Assembly (NCBI RefSeq): GCF_000236165.1 | Contig: NZ_CM001373.1 | Location: 3,123,194-3,187,193 of the forward strand | Source of the DNA: Fluoribacter dumoffii NY 23 | GTDB lineage: Bacteria > Pseudomonadota > Gammaproteobacteria > Legionellales > Legionellaceae | Direction: 5' to 3' | Length of the DNA stretch: 64,000 nt | Part shown: one piece after another, positions 36,157 through 46,001 of the stretch | How positions within the stretch are numbered: the first letter of the stretch is position 1 | How the letters are laid out: every line of letters starts with the position of its first letter | Made by a program: the position numbers and the translations under genes | Notes under the pieces: model-generated | The model's input: the letters and a program-made list of their open reading frames with translations, nothing else | Told to the model about the DNA's origin: nothing | Database searches by the model: none

Positions 36157-36768
36157 CTATGCCTTATCTTCGCCTATGACCAGAGTATGTTCATCGATAA
36201 AATAATAGGGTGGTACTTCCATATTAATCGGGGCAGGAACATCTTTAAAAACTCTGCCTGAAAGATCGAACGCAGAACCATGGCAGGGGCAAAAAAAACC
36301 ACCGGGCCAATCAGGCCCCAAATCTCCAAGATTCGGTTTGTATTTGGGAGAACACCCAAGGTGCGTACAAATTCCTATGAGCACCAGATATTCCGGATTA
36401 ATTGAGCGATGTGCGTTGGTCGCATAGGACGGTTGCTGACGGGTTCGCGAATGGGGATCGCGTAATCTTGAAGAATGTGTAGTTAACCGTTGCAGCATTT
36501 CCTTGGTACGTCTGATAATCCATACGGGTTTACCACGCCACTCCACTACCGCTTGTTCGCCTGGTTCTAAATTACTTAAATCCACCTGCACAGGTGCGCC
36601 CTCCGCTTGGACTTTCGCACTGGGAAACCAGGAAGAGATTAAAGGGGTAACTGCGCATAAAGCCCCTATTCCTCCCAAAACACAGGTGGTCTTTAGCAAA
36701 AATCGGCGGCGATCTTCATCTACTAGATCGTTTTTTTCCTGATCAGGATCACTAATTTGATTCACCAT
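36157..36768 (-). CDS. petA: Ubiquinol-cytochrome c reductase, Rieske iron-sulfur subunit
   Basis: The Rieske protein takes electrons from quinol in the bc1 complex. The 203 residues carry a twin-arginine-like RRRFLLK start at about 20-26 with a membrane segment at about 27-47. The 2Fe-2S site is CTHLGC (Cys134, His136, Cys139) and CPCHG (Cys160, Cys162, His163). It begins the petABC-sspAB operon. The segment 95-120 is an insert seen in some gammaproteobacterial forms. Confidence 0.96.
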   Translation of the reverse strand: MVNQISDPDQEKNDLVDEDRRRFLLKTTCVLGGIGALCAVTPLISSWFPSAKVQAEGAPVQVDLSNLEPGEQAVVEWRGKPVWIIRRTKEMLQRLTTHSSRLRDPHSRTRQQPSYATNAHRSINPEYLVLIGICTHLGCSPKYKPNLGDLGPDWPGGFFCPCHGSAFDLSGRVFKDVPAPINMEVPPYYFIDEHTLVIGEDKA

Positions 36769-36871
36769 ATCGTCTGCTGATGTTGTTCAAACTATACGGT
36801 TGCAGCGATTGCGATTTATAAAATAAATTTTCCGGATTCCGCATCGCTGCACCCAGAGTTACCAAATAGAA

Positions 36872-36897
36872 ATAAAAAACCCCGCTTCTGCGGGGTC
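36872..36897 (-). terminator. Intrinsic terminator after rpsI
   Basis: CCCCGC (36880-36885) and GCGGGG (36890-36895) form a 6-bp stem with loop TTCT. On the minus strand a TTTTTTA run follows, giving a typical terminator 18 bp after the rpsI stop and ahead of petA. Confidence 0.9.
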
Positions 36898-36914
36898 TAT
36901 TAACCAAAAAACGA

Positions 36915-37346
36915 TTAACGTTTTGAGTATTGAGTTGCACGACGTGCTTTGTGCAAGCCCACTTTCTTTCTTTCAACACGACGTGAATCACGAGTTAGCA
37001 AACCACGTGCACGCAGTTTTCTACGAACAGAGTTTGGATTCGGTTCAGCATCTTCTGCCAATCCTTTTTCGTCATATGCAACTAGTGCTCGGGCGATACC
37101 CAAACGTACAGCACCTGCTTGACCGGAAATTCCGCCACCAGTTACTGTCACATAAACATCAAATTTATTAACAAGGTCAACGGTTTCTAATGGCTGCATA
37201 ACAACCATGCAAGAGGTTTCACGGCAGAAATATTCTTGTAAAGTGCGACCGTTTACTTTGATGTCGCCTTTTCCTGGACGTAAAAACACACGAGCTGTTG
37301 AACTTTTTCTACGGCCAGTGCCATAGTATTGCTTCATTTCAGCCAT
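36915..37346 (-). CDS. rpsI: 30S ribosomal protein S9
   Basis: S9 is a small-subunit protein whose C-terminal tail reaches the P-site tRNA. The 143-codon frame has the family start [17 protein letters not shown], the [10 protein letters not shown] loop and the basic C-terminus ending QYSKR. M4 of the frame is another possible start. It follows rplM by 5 bp in the rplM-rpsI operon. Confidence 0.97.
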   Translation of the reverse strand: MAEMKQYYGTGRRKSSTARVFLRPGKGDIKVNGRTLQEYFCRETSCMVVMQPLETVDLVNKFDVYVTVTGGGISGQAGAVRLGIARALVAYDEKGLAEDAEPNPNSVRRKLRARGLLTRDSRRVERKKVGLHKARRATQYSKR

Positions 37347-37351
37347 AATAC

Positions 37352-37786
37352 TTATTCCTCAATCTCAAGTTGCTTGGGTTGCTGTGCAGTATGTGGATGT
37401 TCGTTACCAGCATATACTTTCAGCTTACGATACATCTCTCTACCTAAAGGGTTTTTGGGTAACATGCCTTTAACAGCAAGTTCGATAATTCTAACAGGAT
37501 TTCTAGCCTGTAATTTTTCAAAACTATCTGATTTTATTCCACCAGGATATCCAGTGTGACGATAGTACATCTTGTTTGTAAATTTACGGCCAGTCACAAT
37601 AACTTTTTCCGCATTTGTAACAACGATGTAATCGCCTGTATCAACATGGGGGGTGTACTCAGCTTTATGCTTGCCACGTAACCGACGGGCAATCTCACTT
37701 GCTAAGCGACCTAAAACTTTATCGCTGGCATCAACCACTAACCAGTCACGTTTGACTTCATGGCTTTTGGCACTAAATGTCTTCAT
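37352..37786 (-). CDS. rplM: 50S ribosomal protein L13
   Basis: L13 is an early-assembly large-subunit protein. The start at 37786 gives 144 residues beginning [15 protein letters not shown], the family length is about 142. The frame extends 14 codons upstream but that part lacks family resemblance and overlaps the leader. Conserved YRHTGYPGG and [10 protein letters not shown] segments are present. It is the first gene of rplM-rpsI. Confidence 0.97.
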   Translation of the reverse strand: MKTFSAKSHEVKRDWLVVDASDKVLGRLASEIARRLRGKHKAEYTPHVDTGDYIVVTNAEKVIVTGRKFTNKMYYRHTGYPGGIKSDSFEKLQARNPVRIIELAVKGMLPKNPLGREMYRKLKVYAGNEHPHTAQQPKQLEIEE

Positions 37787-37837
37787 TAAATGAACTCCGA
37801 ACCGCCTAAATTGGTAATCTTCTATCATGGACGGGCG

Positions 37838-37866
37838 ATTTTAACCAAAACAGAAACATCCTACAA
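37838..37866 (-). promoter_or_regulatory. Putative promoter for rplM-rpsI
   Basis: On the minus strand TTGTAG (37866-37861) is followed after 17 bp by TAAAAT (37843-37838), a good -10 match, about 50 bp ahead of the rplM start. The -35 matches only in its TTG core. Confidence 0.45.
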
Positions 37867-38027
37867 GTAAAAAGGATAAAAATTTATAAACAATTAATTA
37901 AATCCGTGTAAATATAACAAATTTCATACAAGAATCACAATGATTTTTTATTGGATCAGAATTAGGCTGGTAAGCTAAACCCGGGAAAAAATATAATGAT
38001 TCTACAAGTGCCCTTTCTGGCAGCGGA

Positions 38028-38345
38028 TCATTCTTGATCGATTAATAATTGTTCGACAATCCTGCCGGCAACCAGATGCTTTTCTATTATTTCATCAATA
38101 TCCGCAAAAGATGAATAAGTATACCACACACCTTCAGGATAAATCACAATACATGGGCCGGAGCTGCAACGCCCAAGACAACCTGATTTGCTCACGCGAA
38201 TTTTACCTGGACCATGCATTTCCAATTCTAGGAGGCGCGACTTCATATGGTCAAAAAAAGGTTCACCACCAGTATTGGCACAGCATTGCTTGCCCGCAGC
38301 CTTTTGGTTAGTGCATATAAGAACATGTTTTTCGTAGTAGCCCAA
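38028..38345 (-). CDS. Thioredoxin-like 2Fe-2S ferredoxin
   Basis: This 105-residue protein resembles the thioredoxin-fold 2Fe-2S ferredoxins (NuoE-like). It has an N-terminal HVLICTNQ stretch, a Cys pair in KQCCAN, and the C-terminal SGCLGRCSSGPCIVIYPEG motif, which provides cluster cysteines. Its partner is unknown. It follows ihfA by 4 bp, so it is probably the last gene of the pheST-ihfA transcript. Confidence 0.88.
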   Translation of the reverse strand: MGYYEKHVLICTNQKAAGKQCCANTGGEPFFDHMKSRLLELEMHGPGKIRVSKSGCLGRCSSGPCIVIYPEGVWYTYSSFADIDEIIEKHLVAGRIVEQLLIDQE

Positions 38346-38349
38346 TGAA

Positions 38350-38643
38350 TTACTTTCCTATAGATTCAATTTTTGTTTTTAATTTTAATCCGGGTTTAAA
38401 AGTAACCACTCTTCGAGCCACTACAGGAATCTCTTCTCCTGTTTTGGGATTTCTACCCGGTCTTTGGGGTTTATCCCTTAGGGTAAAATTACCAAACCCG
38501 GATAACTTTACATGATGTCCATGTTCCAGAGCATGCCGCAATTCTTCAAAAAAATTTTCGACCAATTCTTTTGATGCAGGTTTGGACAGTTTAAGTTCAT
38601 CACTCAAGGTTTCTGCTATTATTGCTTTGCTTAGTGCATTCAC
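38350..38643 (-). CDS. ihfA: Integration host factor subunit alpha
   Basis: IHF-alpha pairs with IHF-beta to bend DNA at specific sites in recombination, replication and transcription. The 97 residues show the HU/IHF fold with the beta-arm segment [12 protein letters not shown], whose Pro intercalates in the minor groove. The pheT-ihfA order, with only 2 bp between, is common in gammaproteobacteria. In L. pneumophila IHF is tied to the life-cycle switch. Confidence 0.96.
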   Translation of the reverse strand: MNALSKAIIAETLSDELKLSKPASKELVENFFEELRHALEHGHHVKLSGFGNFTLRDKPQRPGRNPKTGEEIPVVARRVVTFKPGLKLKTKIESIGK

Positions 38644-38645
38644 GG

Positions 38646-41027
38646 TTATTCCCTCAATATGATTGAAAATTCATTTTCTAACGTATTGATTATAGCACTA
38701 ATTAGAGAATTAATCTCTGCATCAACCAAAGTGCGACTTTCATCTTGCAACGTCATAGCAACAGCCAGGCTTTTCTTTCCTTTAGGCACCCCCTCGCCTG
38801 TATAAACATCAAATACATCAAAAGATTTTAACCAGTTCTCTTTAATTATTGTCCGAACAACGGCCTCAATTTGCATCACACTCACATCAGAATCAACTAG
38901 GAAAGATAAATCCCGACGGATTTGAGGGTATTTGGAAATGGTTTTATACCGTGGCGCCTCTTGTCCAAGCAAGGCTGCTAAATTAATTTCAAATATCAGG
39001 ACGTCATCTTGCAAATCCAGGGCATCGGTTAAACGTGGGTGCAACATCCCCATCCATCCCGCAGGCACACCATTAATTTTTATTTGTGCTGATTGCCCCG
39101 GGTGTAAGGCATCATGTGCGGCAGCTACAAATTCAACGTGTTTTAACTTGAGAGAAGCAAATAAGGACTGGAGATCTCCTTTAAGATCAAAAAAGTCAAA
39201 AGCGCGTGTGGACTCACACCAATTAACGCCTCCTTGTTCTCCCATTAACAAACCCGCAACACAAGGACGTTCAATAAGTTGTCCTTTATTCACATCGAAA
39301 ACGACACCAATTTCAAAAAATTTAACCGCATTTTGCTGACGATGGACATTATAAATCATGGAAGCAATCAGGCCAGGCCACATCCCGGCGCGCATTTGCG
39401 ATAGCTCGGAAGAAATTGGATTAAGTAACTGCATGAATTCTTTTTGCGGATACAGTTCATGTTGTAATTCAGGATCAACAAAACTGTAACTGATTGTTTC
39501 ATGATATCCTCGGTTACTGAACCAACGGGATAGTTTGGCCGCTATTTCTTCATTCCCGCAGGTTGTTCCAGATTGTACAAATGTGGTCGCAGGTTGTGCG
39601 TGTAAATTATCATAACCATACAAGCGAATAATTTCTTCAACCAAATCGACATCCTGTTGAATATCAAAACGATGCGAAGGAATGATTACATCAAGAAAAT
39701 TATGGTGTTCTTTGCTTACTACAATCCCAAGTCCACCTAATAAATTTTTCATTTCTTGCAATGAAATTTCGAGACCCGTCAATTTCTTAACTTTATCAGT
39801 ATCAAAAGTAAAGCTTACTATTTCGGGCAAATGGGCTTGCTCATAAGACTCGATAACCGGCCCAGCTTCTCCCCCTGCAATTGATAAAATTAAGGCAGTA
39901 GCTCTTTCTAGGGCTTGCATCTGCAAGCAGGGATCGACTCCTCGTTCAAATCGTTGTGATGAGTCACTGAACAAGCCAAATTTTCGCGCAACTCCAGCAA
40001 TAACAACAGGATTAAAATAAGCACTTTCCAAAAATACGTTTCGGGTATGGGCTTGAACAGAGCTGGCTTCCCCACCCATAATACCCGCCAAGGCCAAAGG
40101 TTTTTCCTGGTCGGCGATAACTAATACTTTATCATTTAAAGTCAGCTCCTGACCATCAAGTAACTGCAACTGTTCTTGGCTGTTGCTAAAGCGCACATTA
40201 ATCTCGTCCTTGATTGTTTCCAGATCAAAAGCATGCATGGGTTGACCCAATTCAAGCATGACATAATTCATTACATCTACAACAGGATGCAAGGTGCGAA
40301 TGCCGCCCCGGCGTAAACGCTCACCCATCCATAAAGGAGTTGTTGCTTTGGAGTTAATGTTGCGAATTACTCGACCACAATAGCGAGGACAGGCTTCGGG
40401 ATTCTTCAATTGTATTGATAGTACATCATCAATACTTGGGGTAACCTCCTCAATGGATGGTTGCAGCAGGGGTAATTTATTTAATACAGCAACCTCGCGG
40501 GCAATTCCCAGGACACTAAAACAATCGGCACGATTAGGGGTGAGATCGACATCGAAAATATGATCATCAAGAGTTAGATATTCACGTAGATCCATACCAA
40601 CAGGAGCATCCTTTTCCAGCTCCAGGATGCCTTCAGAGTGCTCGGCCATCCCCAATTCACTCACAGAGCAAAGCATTCCCTGGGATAATTCACCCCTTAA
40701 TTTAGACTCTTTAATATTAAAGCCGCCTGGCAAGCGCGCTCCTACCATTGCCAATGCCACCTTTAATCCAGCCCTGACGTTAGAAGCACCACAAACAATT
40801 TGCAGGGGTTTTCCTGTATTGGCATTCACTTCACATAGAGTCAGTTTATCTGCATTAGGATGAGGTTTGGTACTAAGAACTTCGGCTACAATAACCTGAG
40901 TAAACTCCCCTGCCACCGGACTCACTGCATCCACTTCCAGGCCAGCCATAGTCAATTGATGTGCTAATTCTTGTTCAGTTAATGAGAAGTTCACCCATTC
41001 ACGTAGCCATAATTTACTTAATTTCAT
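38646..41027 (-). CDS. pheT: Phenylalanyl-tRNA synthetase beta subunit
   Basis: PheT is the large subunit of the alpha2-beta2 enzyme and holds the editing site and tRNA-binding domains. The 793 residues show the N-terminal EMAP-like OB fold ([19 protein letters not shown]), the B3/B4 editing domain with GIMGGEAS, the B5 DNA-binding-like domain and the C-terminal ferredoxin-like anticodon domain ([11 protein letters not shown]). Length matches the family. It follows pheS after 118 bp. Confidence 0.97.
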   Translation of the reverse strand: MKLSKLWLREWVNFSLTEQELAHQLTMAGLEVDAVSPVAGEFTQVIVAEVLSTKPHPNADKLTLCEVNANTGKPLQIVCGASNVRAGLKVALAMVGARLPGGFNIKESKLRGELSQGMLCSVSELGMAEHSEGILELEKDAPVGMDLREYLTLDDHIFDVDLTPNRADCFSVLGIAREVAVLNKLPLLQPSIEEVTPSIDDVLSIQLKNPEACPRYCGRVIRNINSKATTPLWMGERLRRGGIRTLHPVVDVMNYVMLELGQPMHAFDLETIKDEINVRFSNSQEQLQLLDGQELTLNDKVLVIADQEKPLALAGIMGGEASSVQAHTRNVFLESAYFNPVVIAGVARKFGLFSDSSQRFERGVDPCLQMQALERATALILSIAGGEAGPVIESYEQAHLPEIVSFTFDTDKVKKLTGLEISLQEMKNLLGGLGIVVSKEHHNFLDVIIPSHRFDIQQDVDLVEEIIRLYGYDNLHAQPATTFVQSGTTCGNEEIAAKLSRWFSNRGYHETISYSFVDPELQHELYPQKEFMQLLNPISSELSQMRAGMWPGLIASMIYNVHRQQNAVKFFEIGVVFDVNKGQLIERPCVAGLLMGEQGGVNWCESTRAFDFFDLKGDLQSLFASLKLKHVEFVAAAHDALHPGQSAQIKINGVPAGWMGMLHPRLTDALDLQDDVLIFEINLAALLGQEAPRYKTISKYPQIRRDLSFLVDSDVSVMQIEAVVRTIIKENWLKSFDVFDVYTGEGVPKGKKSLAVAMTLQDESRTLVDAEINSLISAIINTLENEFSIILRE

Positions 41028-41145
41028 TTATAAGTCCTTACCACCTGATTAAACTTTTTATTAAGCCGAGTAGGCATCTCTATCATCGTCTATCTATTGG
41101 GCTTTAATACTTAATATTATTACTTACCTATTCAATGTGTGTTTT

Positions 41146-42159
41146 TCAAAACTGACTTAGAAAAGTAAGATCATTTTCAAACATCATACGCAAGTCATCG
41201 ATTCCATAATAAAGCATCGCCAATCTATCTAAACCCATACCAAATGCCCAACCCTGGTATTCATCTGGGGAAATATTTACTGCCTTAAGCACATTGGGAT
41301 GCACCATACCGCAGCCTAAAACCTCAAGCCAACCGGTAAACTTACAAGACCGACATCCTTTACCGCTGCATTGCGTGCACTCAATATCCACTTCTGCAGA
41401 GGGTTCCGTAAAAGGAAAATAAGAAGGTCTAAACCGTAAGGCTAGTTTGCGGCCAAAAAAATGGGCAAACAGATCCTCAAGTAATCCTTTCAAGCTGGCT
41501 AAAGTAGCTTGCTGGTCAATTAATAACCCTTCTACTTGATGAAACATCGGCGTATGGGTCAGATCGGAGTCACAACGATAAACACGCCCGGGGGCAATCA
41601 GGCGAAATGGGGGCTTTCGTTGTTCCATAGCACGAATTTGTACTGGCGAGGTGTGTGTTCTTAATAGGCGTCCATCGCCGAAATAAAATGTATCATGCAT
41701 CGCACGTGCGGGATGATGTCCTGGGATATTTAATGCTTCAAAATTATAAAATTCTGTTTCTATTTCAGGTCCATCAATTATATCGAACCCCATTCGGCTA
41801 AAAAATTCATTAATACGATGTTTCACTTGCGTTACCGGATGTAATGAGCCACTATCTTTTTTACGCCCTGGAAGCGTTACATCGACCCGTTCCGCGGAAA
41901 GTTTTTCCAGTAATTGCTTTTCTTTGAGTTCAAGCATTTTGCTTTCAATCAGTTCACTGATTTCACGTTTTGCCTGATTTACCAGTTGGCCTATTTTGGG
42001 TTTTTCTTCGGCCGATAGATGGGCAAGACTCTTTAAAATTTCAGTTAACTTGCCTTTTTTGCCTAAAAAATCAACACGAATTGCTTCCAATCCAGCTATA
42101 TCTTGCGCGTTCTTAATTGCTTCAGAAGCTTGCTCTTGTATGGTGATGATATCCTGCAT
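41146..42159 (-). CDS. pheS: Phenylalanyl-tRNA synthetase alpha subunit
   Basis: PheS is the catalytic subunit for charging tRNA-Phe. With the ATG at 42159 it has 337 residues. A coiled N-terminal arm (about 1-90) precedes the class II core: motif 2 around the HTSPVQIR segment and motif 3 near [13 protein letters not shown]. The Phe-pocket loop contains [13 protein letters not shown] four codons upstream is possible but unlikely. The start is only about 20 bases downstream of an intrinsic terminator hairpin, so expression may depend on attenuation. Confidence 0.97.
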   Translation of the reverse strand: MQDIITIQEQASEAIKNAQDIAGLEAIRVDFLGKKGKLTEILKSLAHLSAEEKPKIGQLVNQAKREISELIESKMLELKEKQLLEKLSAERVDVTLPGRKKDSGSLHPVTQVKHRINEFFSRMGFDIIDGPEIETEFYNFEALNIPGHHPARAMHDTFYFGDGRLLRTHTSPVQIRAMEQRKPPFRLIAPGRVYRCDSDLTHTPMFHQVEGLLIDQQATLASLKGLLEDLFAHFFGRKLALRFRPSYFPFTEPSAEVDIECTQCSGKGCRSCKFTGWLEVLGCGMVHPNVLKAVNISPDEYQGWAFGMGLDRLAMLYYGIDDLRMMFENDLTFLSQF

Positions 42160-42173
42160 AATTATACCCACAA

Positions 42174-42198
42174 GTAAAAAGGAGGCCGCAGCCTCCTT
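42174..42198 (-). terminator. Intrinsic terminator/attenuator directly ahead of pheS
   Basis: AAGGAGGC (42179-42186) and GCCTCCTT (42191-42198) form a perfect 8-bp stem with a 4-base loop, followed on the minus strand by a T run (TTTTTA). It lies between rplT and pheS, where E. coli has the pheM-controlled pheST attenuator. A second hairpin-forming palindrome lies upstream at 42236-42253. Confidence 0.8.
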
Positions 42199-42276
42199 AA
42201 ATAAATTTTATCTCATTCAGTGTTCTTAATTCGTTGCAGCCCGGGCCGCAATTAGAACCTTAAACACTGTAAAAGA

Positions 42277-42636
42277 TTATTTTGCTAATGCAGCCTTAGC
42301 TTGTTCCGCTATTGCAGCAAATGCTACTTTGTCATGAACAGCCAAATCAGCCAATACTTTTCTATCCAGGTCAATTGATGCTTTTTTCAACCCATCAATC
42401 AAGCGACTGTATGATAAACCGCACTCACGAGCTTGCGCATTAATACGTGTAATCCATAATGCACGGAATTGACGTTTTTTCTGGCGTCGGTCACGATATG
42501 CGTATTGACCTGCTTTAATTACTGCTTGTTTCGCCATGCGATAGGTTCGGCTACGGGCTCCGTAATAACCTTTTGCTTGGTCTAAAACCTTCTTGTGACG
42601 TGCTTTCGCTGTCACACCACGTTTAACTCTTGGCAT
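42277..42636 (-). CDS. rplT: 50S ribosomal protein L20
   Basis: L20 is an early-assembly protein of the large subunit and in other bacteria represses its own rpmI-rplT mRNA. The 119 residues show the family start [18 protein letters not shown] and the long basic N-terminal helix. It follows rpmI after 15 bp in the usual infC-rpmI-rplT order. Confidence 0.97.
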   Translation of the reverse strand: MPRVKRGVTAKARHKKVLDQAKGYYGARSRTYRMAKQAVIKAGQYAYRDRRQKKRQFRALWITRINAQARECGLSYSRLIDGLKKASIDLDRKVLADLAVHDKVAFAAIAEQAKAALAK

Positions 42637-42651
42637 TTTTCATTCCCCCCA

Positions 42652-42852
42652 TTAACTACCGTGCAACATGCGTTCTGCTAAACGCGCATCGCATCGTTTT
42701 AAAGTACCAGCTTCCACGCGCAAATGGCGTTTTGCCTTGGTAGACTTTTTGGTAAGGATATGATTTCTATAAGCACCGCGACGTTTAATCGCGCCACTTG
42801 CTGTCTTACGGAAGCGTTTAGATGCTCCGCGATGTGACTTTAACTTCGGCAT
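42652..42852 (-). CDS. rpmI: 50S ribosomal protein L35
   Basis: L35 is a small, very basic large-subunit protein. The 66 residues begin [17 protein letters not shown], as in the family. It lies 25 bp after infC and 15 bp before rplT. GGAG lies about 9 bases ahead of the start. Confidence 0.97.
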   Translation of the reverse strand: MPKLKSHRGASKRFRKTASGAIKRRGAYRNHILTKKSTKAKRHLRVEAGTLKRCDARLAERMLHGS

Positions 42853-42877
42853 AACAATATACTCCGCATTTGTTCAG

Positions 42878-43414
42878 CTACTTACTTTTTTTAGGTGCCA
42901 AGACCATCAGTAATTGCCTTCCTTCGCGTTTCGCATGCTGTTCTACCACTGCAAATTCAGCGGTATCTTGCTGTAAACGCTCAAGAATCTTCATACCAAG
43001 TTCTTGATGAGCCATCTCACGCCCACGAAAACGCAGCGTAATTTTGACTTTATCACCGTGATTTAGGAAACGTATCAGGTTGCGTAGCTTGACCTGATAA
43101 TCCCCATCTTCCGTCGTAGGACGGAATTTTAATTCTTTGACTTGAATTTGCTTCTGCTTTTTCTTTGCTTCAGCTTGTTTTTTACTCAATTCAAAGAGAA
43201 ACTTGCCATAATCCATGATGCGGCATACAGGAGGTTTGGCTGAAGGGGATATTTCCACCAGATCCAATCCACCTTCTTCCGCTGCACGCAAGGCCTCCCT
43301 TGTGGGGACTATTCCTGCCTGATTACCATCGACATCAATTAAGCGTACCTCAGGTACATTGATCTGTTCATTAATTCGTGCGCGATCATTTTCACGCTTA
43401 GTTGGTGCACTAAT
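42878..43414 (-). CDS. infC: Translation initiation factor IF-3, AUU start
   Basis: IF-3 keeps ribosomal subunits apart and proofreads start-codon choice. The ATG-based frame is only 137 residues and lacks the N-terminal domain. Reading upstream from 43291 the family sequence continues ([20 protein letters not shown] and so on) to an ATT at 43414 in a proper context, with GGGGGGAT about 6 bases upstream. This gives 178 residues, as in other species. AUU starts on infC are known to serve negative autoregulation, since IF-3 rejects non-standard starts. It begins 20 bp after the end of thrS. Confidence 0.95.
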   Translation of the reverse strand: MSAPTKRENDRARINEQINVPEVRLIDVDGNQAGIVPTREALRAAEEGGLDLVEISPSAKPPVCRIMDYGKFLFELSKKQAEAKKKQKQIQVKELKFRPTTEDGDYQVKLRNLIRFLNHGDKVKITLRFRGREMAHQELGMKILERLQQDTAEFAVVEQHAKREGRQLLMVLAPKKSK

Positions 43415-43434
43415 GGTTTAATCCCCCCTGCTTG

Positions 43435-45354
43435 TTAATTACTAATTGATCCTTTACGAGCAATTTCTTGCGTCAAGGTATCACAAATTGTATCTATTGT
43501 CATCACACCCAGATCGGCTCCTTCACGAGAACGCACTGCCACCTGGTTTGATTCAACTTCTTTATCACCTATCACCAAGAGATAGGGTACTTTTTGTAAT
43601 GTATGTTCGCGAATTTTAAAACCAATTTTCTCATTTCTCAAGTCATAGATGGCACGAATACCTTTTTTTTGCAAAATTTGCGTAACTTTTTTGGCGTACT
43701 CATTTTGTTTTTCACTAATTGTTAATACCATTGCTTGCACTGGGGATAACCATAAAGGCAGCTTTCCTGCATAATGTTCTAACAGAATACCCATAAAACG
43801 TTCGAAAGACCCTAAAATCGCGCGATGCAACATCACCGGTATTTGTTTACTGCCGTCTTCAGCTACATAGGAAGCATCCAACCGGCCAGGCATTGAGAAG
43901 TCTACTTGGATGGTTCCGCACTGCCAAATTCTGCCTAAACAATCGGATAGAGAGCATTCAATTTTCGGTCCATAGAAAGCACCTTCTCCTGGCGCATCAA
44001 CCCATTCAATACCTCTATCTTGCATTGCCTGCTTTAAGGCACCTTCAGCTTTATCCCATACCTCATCACTGCCAACCCGTTTTTCAGGACGTAGTGCCAA
44101 ACGATATTTAATTTCATTAAATCCAAAGTCAGTATATACAGACTGAACCAGCTCTAACATCATGGCCACTTCTGACTGAATTTGATCTTCTGTGCAGAAG
44201 ATATGCGCATCGTCTTGCACCATGTTGCGAACACGCATCAGACCGTGTAACGCCCCCGAGGGCTCGCAGCGATGACAATTACCAAATTCTGAGAATCTTA
44301 GCGGCAAGTCTCTATAGCTTTTTAAGCCTTGATTAAATACCTGGACATGACATGGACAATTCATTGGCTTCACTGCATAGTGACGATTTTCTGTCTCGGT
44401 GACAAACATTTCATCTCTGAAGTTAGCCCAATGTCCTGATTTTTCCCACAGTACCCGATCGACTAATTGCGGGGTTCGGATTTCCTGATAGCCAAAATCA
44501 ACCAGGCGGTGGCGCATGTAACGCTCGAGTTCCTGATAAATTGTCCAGCCTTTGGGATGCCAAAAGACCATTCCAGGAGCAATGTCCTGAAAATGAAACA
44601 GCTCCAAATCCTTACCTAATTTACGATGGTCACGTTTCTCGGCTTCTTCCAGACGGAATAGATAATCCGCTAAAGATTTTTTATCTGCCCAGGCGGTACC
44701 ATAAATACGTTGCAACATTTCATTATTGGAATCGCCTCGCCAATAAGCACCTGCCAATTTGGTCAGTTTGAATGCTTTCAAAAATCCAGTGGAAGGGACA
44801 TGAGGACCACGGCACAAATCTTCAAAATCACCTTGCCTGTATAAAGACAACACTTCACCTTCAGGGATATCGGCAATAATTTTCGCTTTATATTCTTCCC
44901 CAATATCTTTGAAATACTTGATAGCCTCATCACGGGGCAATTCCCTGCGACTCACAGGATAATTTGCCTTGGCTAAATCCACCATTTTTGCTTCAATTAA
45001 TTCCAGATCTTCAGGAGTGAATGGTCTTTGAAAGGCAAAATCATAATAGAAACCGTCTTTAATTACCGGACCTATAGTGACTTGAGCTGTTGGGAAAAGG
45101 CTTTTGACTGCTTGCGCTAACAAATGTGCTGTTGAATGACGGATTACCTCGAGGCTTTCTTCCTGCTTTTCGGTCAGGATAACCAATGCACAATCATCTT
45201 CAATGAGAAAAGAAGTATCGACCAGGCGATCGTCAACACGACCTGCCAAAGCAGCTTTAGCTAAACCAGGGCTTATATTATAAGCCACATCATAGACAGT
45301 CAAAGGCGCTTCAAAATGTTTTATACTTCCATCAGGTAATTTAATGTTTGGCAT
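43435..45354 (-). CDS. thrS: Threonyl-tRNA synthetase
   Basis: ThrS charges tRNA-Thr and edits mischarged Ser. The start at 45354 gives 639 residues: TGS domain ([14 protein letters not shown]), editing domain with [11 protein letters not shown], class II catalytic core with zinc ligands in MNCPCHVQ and HxxH-like segments, and the C-terminal anticodon domain. The frame extends six codons to a GTG that I do not use. GGAT is the only ribosome-site match. An intrinsic terminator ends 26 bp upstream, leaving no room for a promoter, so transcription must cross that hairpin. Confidence 0.97.
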   Translation of the reverse strand: MPNIKLPDGSIKHFEAPLTVYDVAYNISPGLAKAALAGRVDDRLVDTSFLIEDDCALVILTEKQEESLEVIRHSTAHLLAQAVKSLFPTAQVTIGPVIKDGFYYDFAFQRPFTPEDLELIEAKMVDLAKANYPVSRRELPRDEAIKYFKDIGEEYKAKIIADIPEGEVLSLYRQGDFEDLCRGPHVPSTGFLKAFKLTKLAGAYWRGDSNNEMLQRIYGTAWADKKSLADYLFRLEEAEKRDHRKLGKDLELFHFQDIAPGMVFWHPKGWTIYQELERYMRHRLVDFGYQEIRTPQLVDRVLWEKSGHWANFRDEMFVTETENRHYAVKPMNCPCHVQVFNQGLKSYRDLPLRFSEFGNCHRCEPSGALHGLMRVRNMVQDDAHIFCTEDQIQSEVAMMLELVQSVYTDFGFNEIKYRLALRPEKRVGSDEVWDKAEGALKQAMQDRGIEWVDAPGEGAFYGPKIECSLSDCLGRIWQCGTIQVDFSMPGRLDASYVAEDGSKQIPVMLHRAILGSFERFMGILLEHYAGKLPLWLSPVQAMVLTISEKQNEYAKKVTQILQKKGIRAIYDLRNEKIGFKIREHTLQKVPYLLVIGDKEVESNQVAVRSREGADLGVMTIDTICDTLTQEIARKGSISN

Positions 45355-45380
45355 AATTTTATCCGTAAGCACTTCTTTTC

Positions 45381-45404
45381 AAAAAAAAACCCTGCATGGC
45401 AGGG
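45381..45404 (-). terminator. Intrinsic terminator between tRNA-Val and thrS
   Basis: CCCTGC (45390-45395) and GCAGGG (45399-45404) form a 6-bp stem with a 3-base loop, followed on the minus strand by nine T residues. It can end the tRNA-Val transcript, but it lies only 27 bp before the thrS ATG and could equally act as an attenuator for thrS. Confidence 0.8.
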
Positions 45405-45485
45405 CTTAAACCTTTATAAGAGGAGTCAAACTCAAGCATTATTCCCAAATGAAAGTGGGCGCTCCTGGAATACGATTAAGTTGCA

Positions 45486-45560
45486 TGGTAGGCACGAGTG
45501 GGATCGAACCACCGACCACCACCATGTCAAGGTGGTGCTCTACCACTGAGCTACGTGCCT
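45486..45560 (-). tRNA. tRNA-Val(GAC)
   Basis: A 75-base tRNA gene with CCA encoded. The acceptor stem pairs AGGCACG with CGTGCCT, the D arm is GCTCAGTGGTAGAGC, the anticodon loop is TTGACAT with anticodon GAC (Val), and the T arm has GGTTCGATCC. It lies upstream of thrS on the same strand. Confidence 0.95.
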
Positions 45561-45908
45561 ATAAAAAGACCTGCATTTAATATTGGAGTGAAGTATATAA
45601 TAAGGTGGCAATACAAAGCAATGTTTATGTATCAATAAATGCTCTAATTCTCTCTGTATTTCTCTTATTTTTAATATACTCAGCGAAAACTGCAGCTAAA
45701 GCATAGAAAGGCTCAAATGGAGGGGAACCATTCAAGCCATAATTTTGCGAGGTTAACTGCTATGAGTTATCCACTTTTTCTTCAGTTGGACTGCTGTGAT
45801 ATTGTTCCATCTTCTATCACGTCATGGCTGGACATTGAGAAACCTCTTCCATAGGTTTCAGGTGGATTATACTTTTTCAGTGTTATATGTCAACTTTTAA
45901 TTTCTAAT

Positions 45909-45925
45909 GGAAACTATTGGTTTCC
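45909..45925. promoter_or_regulatory. Inverted repeat upstream of the XRE-type gene, possible operator
   Basis: GGAAAC (45909-45914) and GTTTCC (45920-45925) flank TATTG, 15 bp ahead of the -35 element. It is a short dyad of the size bound by HTH dimers, so autoregulation by the adjacent protein is possible. Confidence 0.35.
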
Positions 45926-45940
45926 TATAATTAATTATTT

Positions 45941-45969
45941 TTGAACAGTGGCTTGCGTTTTGTTATACT
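45941..45969 (+). promoter_or_regulatory. Sigma-70 promoter for the XRE-type gene
   Basis: TTGAAC (45941-45946), a 17-bp spacer and TATACT (45964-45969) make a strong sigma-70 match. The expected transcription start near 45976 precedes the ATG at 46002 and rules out the in-frame GTG at 45948, which falls inside the spacer. Confidence 0.75.
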
Positions 45970-46001
45970 TCATTTCTCGAAAAAACTTGAAACTGCATCA
46001 T

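Larger units (their letters stand above)
45561..46001. other. 441-bp divergent gap between tRNA-Val and the XRE-type regulator gene
   Basis: This A+T-rich gap separates the tRNA gene (-) from the regulator gene (+). Near its right end it holds the promoter of the regulator gene and a 6-bp dyad. TATTATATA on the minus strand near 45594-45605 may be the -10 region of the tRNA-Val promoter. I see no gene in the middle part. Confidence 0.5.

Noticed and set aside
45948..46001. N-terminal extension of the XRE-type protein from a GTG
   Set aside because: The GTG falls in the spacer of a strong promoter, so it would not be transcribed.
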